This document shows, one piece after another, positions 56,251 to 64,000 of a stretch of DNA of 64,000 nt. How positions within the stretch are numbered: position 1 is the stretch's first letter; each line of letters begins with the position of its first letter. The stretch is from Blastomussa wellsi (Eukaryota > Cnidaria > Anthozoa > Scleractinia > Plerogyridae), in NCBI GenBank assembly GCA_947652115.1, contig OX393561.1, forward strand, positions 42,152,426-42,216,425, in the 5' to 3' direction. A program made the translations under genes and the position numbers. The notes below the pieces were generated by a model that was not told the DNA's origin, made no database searches, and worked only from the letters and a program-made list of their open reading frames with translations.

Positions 56251-58290
56251 CGTACCAAAAGAAAACAGAAAACAATACCCATAAACCAAGGCGCCATAAA
56301 CTAAGCTGTTATTTCTCCAGTGTACATCAACAAAAACGTCTCACTATGAATAAAATGGAGATTTTCTCTCATATGATGAAACCTTGTTCACAACCTGCCT
56401 AGTTCAGTCAGGCCCGGGGGTCTTAAACACTTACCCTTTACAGAAAAGGTAACCCTATCATAATTATAATTATACCCTCGATAGTGAAATGGCAACCCTT
56501 TAACATACTTACGGAAGGGTTTCTTCCTCTTATTAATTTTTACCTCAAGCAGCCAGATATTTACAAAACTCGACTGTTATGTGGGTCTGTTCGAGATATT
56601 TTGAAAAGCCCTTTATTTAAATAGTTTTCTTACCCTTTGGTACCTTTACTCAAATTGCAACTCTTGACATCCTTACCTTTTATGACCCTTTTATATACCT
56701 GCGGTATGAAAAGGTATATCCCTTTCGGGTGGAGTATCCCTACCAGGTAGTCATGTGAAGCAAGAAACTATGTAAACAATAGAGTGTTTCTGTCCAGGAA
56801 CTATCGGCTGATAGTTGCCCCGCGGAAATTTGATGTTCTTAAAACAAATATTTGCCCGAGAAGCGAAGCTTTGAGGGCAAATATGCTAGTTTTAAGAACA
56901 TCCAATTTCCAAGGGGCAACTAGTCCGATAGTTCCGAGACAAACACTCTATTGTCTTTATTGTTCACCACTAAAATTAAAATTTCTTCCGCGCGCACATT
57001 CACAAACTAGCATCTTGAGTTTTTTGCTGCAAGCCGAAACGTACGAATTAACGAGAATCAGGCAAGAACCCTCGAAATTCAGATCAATCAAATAGCATTT
57101 GATTTTTTACCGAAAGCCTGCTTGTTAACAAAAAATTTCACGGACGGGCACTATCCATCAGGGAATTTTCCTCGGACGGGCACTTTGTGCTGAAAGTGCC
57201 CTCCGCGGATAAACACTATCGCATCACGTGTTTAATTTAGACCAATGGGAATCGGAGAAAATTTAGTGATGAACTATAATAAGTAATAGTTTATTGTGTA
57301 AAGTCTGTTCGGTCACTGCTGAGAATTGTCCAGAAAACTGTTGTTGTTGAAAAAACAACAACAACAATCATCCTTTTCCTTTCTTTGCAGCTTGAGATTT
57401 TTTACGGTTCACATTTTGCAATGCAAGATGGTCTTTCATGTCCTTTTCGTTAAAAGCAAAACAAAGTAGGTAGGTCACAACAACACTTCAAAGGAGGGAA
57501 AACACCAAAAAAGTGATACTAAAGCAAAAAAGGACAAAGTTTGGGCCTTTTAAGTTGCTTTAAAGGATATGACAAACCCACTGAATGTTTTTCAGCACGG
57601 CCAAAGTTACTCAGTAACTGTAAAATCCAAGGAATCAGAGCCCCGGTAAAACGAGCCTCCGGTATAACACACACATTATACAGATTATATTTTCCCATTC
57701 CCTTGCCACTTCGTCAAGACGGGGTTATACTGTACTGCTATTTAAATTTCAATTTTCTGGATGTGCTCGTCTGAAGTCAACAACATCGAATTGAAGAGCT
57801 CATAGGCATGCAATGCAGCAAACTAGGCTATATAATGTGACTTGACTCCTTCAGAGGGTAAAAATATTTTTTTATTAAGGTTACTGATATCACCACCCAG
57901 AGCGAACCTCCATAGTCTCCCGAGACTGACGGATGCCCGCGTACTGATAACCTTTTTGGGTGCCTTGCAGAAATTGTTTCGTTCGCGCGCATTTTCGGTG
58001 AAACCATGGCTAACTATATATTTATGGAAAGGTTGTAGAATCCAAATATATAAAAGTCTTGGAATTTACATCTTCGGTTTGCGCGCGAGAGCCTTCAAAC
58101 TTGAAACCGTCGATTTCACTTCGTTGGATTTAATACCCGCCTCATTATCAGAACTAAGAATTTACTATTGGCCAACTGCAAAGCCCATTTTCTCAGAAAC
58201 CAATAGAAAGATCCTTAAAGCCCGACACGCTTTGGCAGCCTATCGAGTGCTGATTGATTTCGTACACTTTAGGGAAGGCCCATTAAGCCC
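56251..58290. other. Repeat-rich intergenic stretch
   Basis: No supported gene. It holds a 185-bp foldback (56773-56957), a short inverted cggacgggcac/gtgccctccgcgg motif at 57143-57205, and chance frames (57842-58348). Confidence 0.45.
56773..56957. mobile_element. Foldback MITE ACAATAGAGTGTTT (185 bp)
   Basis: acaatagagtgtttctgtcc.. and ..gagacaaacactctattgt close a long hairpin with matching inner blocks: ggaactatcgg/ccgatagttcc, gttgcccc/ggggcaac, gatgttcttaaaac/gttttaagaacatc and atatttgcc/ggcaaatat. Only the outer and central loops mismatch. Confidence 0.75.
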
Positions 58291-59032
58291 GGTTCAAACG
58301 TCGAACTTTACATGTGCCGAATCTAATAATTTGCTTCGGTACATGTAAGGTTCGACGTTTGAATCAATTAGGTTCGACAGATTTATATTGGGTCGACCTG
58401 CCGTTCTACTTCACAGGGCTTGTCGGATAGAACGGCAAAAGATCGACTTTGTTTCATACGTCGGTCTTTACATGTGCCGAATCTAATGCATAAATTACGC
58501 CAATGTATTTGTTAATGTGATTGTGTGTGATTGGCGAGTGGGCTGTCAAAAGCACGGTCGTGTATGAAATGGCACGACATAACACTGGACCGCAAAAAAT
58601 GTAGCCAGAGTTCGGACACAAATCGCATACTGTTTCCCATTTTATTGTTGAATATACGTCTAGACCAAAACAAAAAACAAGGCTAGAAACTAAAGCCAGT
58701 TAGTAGTTAAAGTCACAGCGTAAACGATACTGAAGAAATTTGACCGAAGCCTGGCGACCACATTAGAAGTACGATCTTCAAAAAGTGTCGTTTGTGTGTT
58801 ATTTTATAAAGCAACAGAGATATGCGGTCCCATTACATTGTAGAGTACAGTGAAGGGTTTTTATTTCGTTCCATAAAGTGTACAACTGGAAAATTCACCG
58901 TTTTCCTCTAGGCCGATATTGAGTTCGGCACATGTGAAAGTTCGACGTTTGAATCAACTGCCGAACTTAATTATTCGGGTCAACCCAAGTAGGTATTAGG
59001 TTCGGCACATGTAAAGTTCGAAAAGTTTGAAA
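58291..59032. mobile_element. Non-autonomous transposon with TTCAAACGTCGAACTTTACATG ends
   Basis: Left ttcaaacgtcgaactttaca(tgtgccgaa) and right ttcggcacatgtaaagttcg(aaaagtttgaa) are inverted. Further copies of the motif in both directions occur inside (58335-58365, 58470-58490, 58925-58955). No coding frame. Confidence 0.65.
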
Positions 59033-59629
59033 TCAACGAGGTCTTCGTTTTGTAGAAAGGAGTGTGTGAATCTAGATCTACAAAACGAAGACTGTGGCTG
59101 CCCCCGAACGTCGCATTTGTGGCATCCGAAGGAGTTTCGACGAAAAGAAGACCGTTGGTATTCGCAAGAACAACACTTTATTCTTGAGGTGACAACTTAG
59201 TCCGCCTTTACAAAAGCGGACTGTCATAGGATTGCACGGATTGAAAAACTAAACAAATCACACTTGTGATTGAACGAAAAATTGCGGCAATACAGGCAAG
59301 GACGAGCGGTTACTAAGCAGCATGAGCAGTCACCAAGCAAATTGGTGACATCCGCTCACCTTTACTACTGTAAATTTACTACTGTAACGCTGTACAAAGA
59401 CCTCGCTAATTTCGCATCAGTCTGACAAAGCGTTTAAGCGAGGGTCTTCGCTTTATAGATTCACCCAGTCCTTTCTACAAAACGGAGACCTCGTTGATTT
59501 CGAATCAGTTGGCGTCTGAAAAAGCGTTTAAGCGGAGGTCTTCGTTTTATAGATTTACGCGGTTCTTTCTACAAAACGAAGACCTCGTTGATTTCGCATC
59601 AGTTTGTATAAAAAATTAAGATCTTCGTT

Positions 59630-59706
59630 TTTTGGTCTTCGGTCTTTGGTCTTCGGTCTTCGATCTTCGGTCTTCGATCTTCGATCTTCGGCCTTCGTTT
59701 TGTAGA
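59630..59706 (-). repeat. (TCTTCGGTC)n simple repeat
   Basis: Runs of ggtcttcg/gatcttcg, period 7-8. On the minus strand they give a false RRSKTEDRRPKTKDRR frame. Confidence 0.8.
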
Positions 59707-59760
59707 CACCCACGCAACGCAAGATCTTGTAAATTAGTAAATTCTGGATCTCGGTTACAT

Positions 59761-60449
59761 AACAATTATTCCATGAGCCCGCGTTGGATATGAAGTGATA
59801 AGCGCGTAGCCATCTCCTGATTATTACATAACAAAAAGCTGAATGAATGTGACAGCTACGCAAACGACAATCTGTCGTCAACTTGTGGTGAAAACCAAGC
59901 TCGAATTATTTAACCGGTCAAATACAAGGTAAACAGACGATTTTGGAAGTTTTCAAGTGTGAAGAAAGTGTTCAAAGTTTACAAAGATTTTCCATATGAC
60001 GTAAACAGGGTAAAACTCCGACTATTGGCTCATAGTCGGAGTTTTTTAGCCAATCAAAAAGCTAGAAATGCAATAGTCGGAGCAGAGAATATACTAACAG
60101 CCATTAGTATATTCTCAGCTCCGACTATTGCATTTCTAGCTTTTTGATTGGCTAACAAACTCCGACTATGAGCCAATAGTCGGAGTTTTACGTCATATGG
60201 AAAATAGTGCGCCAAGTTTAAAAATTTTCCGCACGAAGTTTTTAACTTCAGCCCTCTATAATGGCCGACACTGGCAGGTTTCAGGAGCTGTCTCCCACAA
60301 AAATTAAAGAGATATGGTTTGAGAATTTACTAAAACAATTATTCCATTCGCCCTTGTTGGATATGAAGTGATTATTACCAACTCGCGCTACGCGTTCGTT
60401 GGTTATTTTATCACTTCATATCCAACGCGGGCTCATGGAATAATTGTTA
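59761..60449. mobile_element. DNA element with ~39-bp perfect terminal inverted repeats
   Basis: aacaattattccatgagccc(gcgttggatatgaagtgata) at 59761-59800 is answered exactly in reverse at 60411-60449. A second, imperfect copy of the left end lies at 60336-60375. The body contains the large palindrome 59987-60205. Confidence 0.6.
59987..60205. mobile_element. Near-perfect 219-bp palindrome
   Basis: attttccatatgacgt.. to ..acgtcatatggaaaat, with aaaactccgactattggctc, gccaatcaaaaagctagaaa and gagaatatacta all mirrored. Centre cagccat near 60098-60104. Each arm also contains its own smaller palindrome (actccgacta..tagtcggagt). The left arm has a 9-base addition (aaacagggt) missing on the right. 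Confidence 0.9.
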
Positions 60450-61012
60450 TTTATACCTGCGTTTGACCTTATATGCAAATGAATGCGGCAAATGTCGTTC
60501 AGCATATAAAATTTTTCGCGGGAAGCCAAGTTCCGTCGACGTAAAATTGGATGAAAAAAAAGCATTTTTCACCTTAAAGCAAACAGGTAAACCCTACTAA
60601 GAAGCATGAAGTTCGATGCGAAACATTTAATCGAAAATTCTTGTAAATACACAACTAAAGGGGCGAATATTAGCACGGCGTTTACGGGAAGATCCGAAAG
60701 TGATCAACACAAATTTGTCCAGAAAGTGAAAACAGAAAATCACCATAAATATGGCTAGCAATACAGTAAAGTTTTTTACCTGGACAAGGCTTGTCAGTTC
60801 CAGCGGGTCAAGCTTTCAAACGAGCACAATAAATGTGGCAGACGAAGGGGCACTGTTTTTGCGACGGTATATAATTTTTACAAACAACATCGACTTCCCA
60901 CAGTGAAATTATCTTCGAAGATCAATCTCTTCCTCCCTTTTCATCCGTGCAGCAATTCAGTGACAGTTTGCTTTGTCCTTTTCTTCAGAGGAATTCATCG
61001 GTTGAAACAGTC

Positions 61013-61688
61013 AGGGTCCGAAATTAACTTTTTTATGCAGGCGCCAAGTGGCGACTGAACATTTTTTTTCAGTCGCCAAATGAAAAAATCTGGTCGCCAA
61101 AAAGTGGTTCGTAAAATTTTTGTCTCACCGCAAAACACGAAAACATTGAGTTCTGAAAAACGTTTCTTTAAGACTCGCATGTATAAAGGCATTAAAATAT
61201 CATGTAGCTTACATTTCAGTTGAAAAGGAGTTTTCGTTGAATAGATACCTCTGTTACTTTGAAGACTGGCCAGTAGTGCGAAGCGTTCAAGAAGCCATGT
61301 ACGAACAAGCGGCCATAGTGTTCGTTCCAGGCCACTTCTGAACAAAATTGCGCCCACGGTATGGCTTTTAGACAAAACCGCTGAAACTATGGCGGCCGCT
61401 AAATACGTGGTTTACAACGGTTGTTAAAGGTCATCTAACGGGAATCTTACCTTTACTTTTAATCTTAATTACTTTCTGTAGAGATTAAAAACTTTGACAA
61501 GACAAGGGGTAAGTTTCTTGCAGAAATCAAACGCGAAATTTTTCGATTTAATTCCTTGGGCGCTCGTTCAAAACATTGACACAATGCTAAAATTTAGTCG
61601 CCTGTTGGCGACTAGCCATGAAATTCTGGTCGCCAACACTCAATTTTCAGTCGCATTGGCGACCAGCTGGTCGCAATTTCGGACCCTT
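61013..61688. mobile_element. Non-autonomous transposon with AGGGTCCGAAATT ends (676 bp)
   Basis: Left agggtccgaaatta and right gcaatttcggaccct are inverted. Both subterminal regions are dense in gtcgcca/tggcgac motifs. No long coding frame. Confidence 0.65.
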
Positions 61689-62116
61689 TCTGAGCTAACC
61701 ATCTTTGTTTCAACAAAATTAATTTGGAATCAGTCTTGATCGGGTTCTTGATCGCTAGACAGCTGTAAACAAGCTCGATTTGGCTTGTACAAGTAATGCA
61801 ATGTTCAGCTTCGCAATATTTCCGATCTTCCCGTTAACCAACATTGTTTGTCCAGATGTTCCACGATAAAGAAAAACTTTAAAGGAGATTGTGCCAGGGA
61901 TATTTGCGAAGAAGCAGCTGTTTCTCTCGCTCGCCTTTCACTTATTCCATTCAACTTACAGAGCGAGAAACGCCCACTGATTTTGCCGCCTTTTCATAGC
62001 ATCGCTTCGTTTAGCCCGCGATCCAATGATATAACATACCTGGTTACGCTCTTTTGACAGCTGTCAATTGACCACAACATGGCTCGGATGTGAGCTCATG
62101 GTAACCTTTTAAAATG

Positions 62117-62270
62117 AGGGGTGATTACCGCCAAAATGAAGTTTGGGAATTAGTTCTGCTGTTTGTCAATGTGGTTATTAATGTTTCCACTAGCGTTTTT
62201 GATGTTACGAATTGTGTTTACTTTACCAAAACATCGTTTAACTTAATTTTGGCGGTAATCACCCCTCATA
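62117..62270. mobile_element. MITE GAGGGGTGATTACCGCC
   Basis: gaggggtgattaccgccaaa and ttttggcggtaatcacccctc are perfect inverted repeats. The direct repeat ggtaaccttttaaa lies on both sides (62100 and 62279). Confidence 0.7.
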
Positions 62271-62354
62271 GTTAACTGGTAACCTTTTAAATGTTCAAAT
62301 GTCGAACTCTACTATGGTTATGACTATGGCCGCCATATTGGGGCGACGTCGCAC

Positions 62355-62371
62355 GTACGTACGTACGTACT
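62355..62371 (+). repeat. (CGTA)n microsatellite
   Basis: Four cgta units followed by c. Confidence 0.8.
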
Positions 62372-63842
62372 TTAATTTGCACGCGCCCGCGAGTCGTGCC
62401 AAAAGGCATGGGTCTCCAGTTTGTACTTTGTATGCGTTCTTGGCTGTCCTATTTCTATAGGTATGGGGCTCCGCTCTGCGGCCCTTCGGGCCGCCGAAGC
62501 TCCGCTAATAATTTTTACCACGATTGTATCGGAAGTTGTGTAAGTATTGTATTGTAAGACACATAAGTTATGTAAATAATTATATTGTAATATAACGTAT
62601 ATGTAGTGCACAGTGTTGTAATGCCGCTGTATTGTAAGTAGTGTTAATTTTTTATGGTTTCTTCTTGTGTAAAAAATTAAAATTAGAATTAAAAAAAGGT
62701 TAATTTCTCGGCACCGCCGCTGTATTGCACTTCCAAGTCCTTTCACAAAAGGAGTTTCTTGTCCGCCTGGATTGGTAAAACAGTTTCTTCCGTGACAGAC
62801 TGTAGGCCTTTTCACGAATCAGCTGCAGAGATCAACCAATAAATTTGTCGTTTTCCATGAAGGTCAAAGTAGCTCCGGGGTAAAAAAAGAGAATTCTTAC
62901 TTTCAAACTTTCCCCGAGTAGTTGAAAAGTTATCCGCCTGAAAGGGTCAAATATAGCTTATCTTTGACGTTGCCACGGCAACAAAGCTTGCTGTCACTTT
63001 GATCTGATAGTGCTTTACAAAATTACACTGAATGTTTTTCATCCACGTTATTGGCCTAGCTGCAAAAGAAAGCCTGACATGGGAGGAAGGTCTAAACTAT
63101 TGCATGGGTGGCACCTTAATCAAGGCAAGTTTTTGTTCTTTGTAATTTTGGCAAAATAAAATGGTTGTTGTTTTTTATGTTCACGCGTGAGACGGGCAAG
63201 TAATCCATGTAAAGGGCAGAAAAAATAAGACATTTGAAACATTATCATGATGTTCCACTAAACATTCTTTAATAAAGAATGATAAAAAGTTTTTCTAACA
63301 AGCTTAAAAGCAGTTAAAAATACCAGAATATATTACCAGAAGAATATGATGATATATACCTGACTGGGGAAACGGTTTTGACCGTGTAGCAAAATACACC
63401 GTGAATGATAAGACCAAATGGGATTCTAGTAAGCTTAGCAACCCTCAGTGGAGCTAGCTAGCCAGTTAAAGTAGTTTGGTTTCCCTGGCCGAAACTTTGC
63501 TACTGGAAATAAACACTGAGCTTTCCCTTATACATTAATAAAGAGTACTATCTCAGAGCTTGCCGGATCAAGCCAGACAATTTTTTCAGTTTGAAAGCAT
63601 TTTAAGCAATTGCAAAATTTTAGCTTGTAAAAAATGTTAAGACTACAACGGCTATAGAACCCATTGACCTCCGTCAATGTGACACTGAGTCCATTGCTTC
63701 GACTCCTGCTAAAGCCTTAAAATTTTTTATTCAGGCTAAAAAAATTGCAATCGCTGAAGGTGGCTCCTTAGTAAACTATTATTTTCAGGTTTCGTTCATT
63801 TTAAAGGTAACATGGTCCGTCACCAAAAATGACTCAAAATAT
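62372..63842. other. Right-hand intergenic stretch
   Basis: No firm gene. A GC-rich perfect hairpin (gcggcccttcgggccgc, 62478-62494) stands out from the AT-rich surroundings. A possible lectin exon lies at 63060-63124. The minus 147-aa frame (62372-62815) is low-complexity. Confidence 0.4.
63060..63124 (+). CDS. Possible C-type lectin domain exon fragment
   Basis: After CCTAG, the frame AKESLTWEEGLNYCMGGTLI resembles the start of helix 2 of C-type lectin domains (the W-E-E-A-x-x-Y-C..GG-x-L pattern). It ends at AAG|GCAAGT, a possible GC donor. No flanking exons were found in the window, so it may be part of a gene to the right or a fossil. Confidence 0.25.
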
Positions 63843-64000
63843 CGGGGCTTGGCCCCGGGAGGGGGGTACTTGACCCATGTTTGGGTATAGGGGTGCCGCT
63901 GGAGGACCGAAACCCTGAAAATAACCTCAAACACATACCCTGCTTAGGACCAAGGAGAACGATTTTTTATACTATAACGCTAATATCTAGTCATGAAAAT
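63843..64000 (-). mobile_element. GGGGTAC..GTGCCGCTGGA element, cut by window edge
   Basis: ggggggtacttgacccatgt, gggtataggggtgccgctgg and the stretch actataacgctaatatctag match, in reverse, the right half of the element at 19386-19812. Confidence 0.6.

Noticed and set aside
59555..59881. 108-aa minus frame with basic/acidic repeats
   Set aside because: The repeated part is the translated (TCTTCGGTC)n simple repeat.
62476..62510. Bacterial contamination
   Set aside because: Only a 30-base GC-rich hairpin; flanking DNA is continuous, AT-rich host-like sequence.

Overview
The window is eukaryotic nuclear DNA from an animal, most likely an anthozoan cnidarian and probably a stony coral. It has intron-rich genes with GT-AG splice sites, animal-specific gene families (TMEM231, TRAF, a clan-2 cytochrome P450), AT-rich intergenic DNA full of short palindromic transposons and tRNA-derived SINEs, and no operons or bacterial signals. 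The taxon is inferred from the style of the genes and repeats, not from a database match.

Left part (1-12.5 kb): two host genes lie head to head, ADAT1 (minus strand, first two exons only, running off the left edge) and TMEM231 (plus strand, seven exons, complete, 309 aa). Intron 3 of TMEM231 carries a structurally complete 5.5-kb tyrosine-recombinase retrotransposon (DIRS/Ngaro type) in antisense. It has Gag, RT-RNase H and tyrosine recombinase frames and a split direct-repeat layout. A predicted 358-bp intron inside the element would fuse Gag to RT in frame.

Middle part (12.5-31 kb): an eight-exon TRAF4-like adaptor gene (15.9-23.4 kb, 431 aa) is followed on the minus strand by a three-exon gene for an unrecognised 193-aa membrane protein (24.2-26.2 kb). 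Around them lie SINEs, palindromic MITEs, nested insertions and a dead LINE endonuclease fragment.

31-41 kb: a 2.8-kb tandem satellite with a 123-bp unit and a seven-unit higher-order period is followed by a 3-kb DNA transposon of the ISL2EU type. That transposon has a THAP-domain transposase that lost its catalytic part and a convergent SAP-SWIM-YqaJ nuclease gene that looks intact. Just beyond it is a possible three-exon gene for a 55-aa secreted two-cysteine peptide.

41-64 kb: a complete two-exon clan-2 cytochrome P450 (45.4-50.1 kb, minus, 517 aa) stands among minisatellites, foldback elements, a LINE 3' fragment, further SINE copies and several non-autonomous transposons with clear terminal inverted repeats. 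One is an almost perfect 219-bp palindrome nested in another element. The right edge cuts through a repeat whose full copy lies inside the TRAF gene. A possible C-type lectin exon lies near 63.1 kb.

Exon borders were set by eye from splice sites, phase and remembered family sequence. No search or folding program was run.
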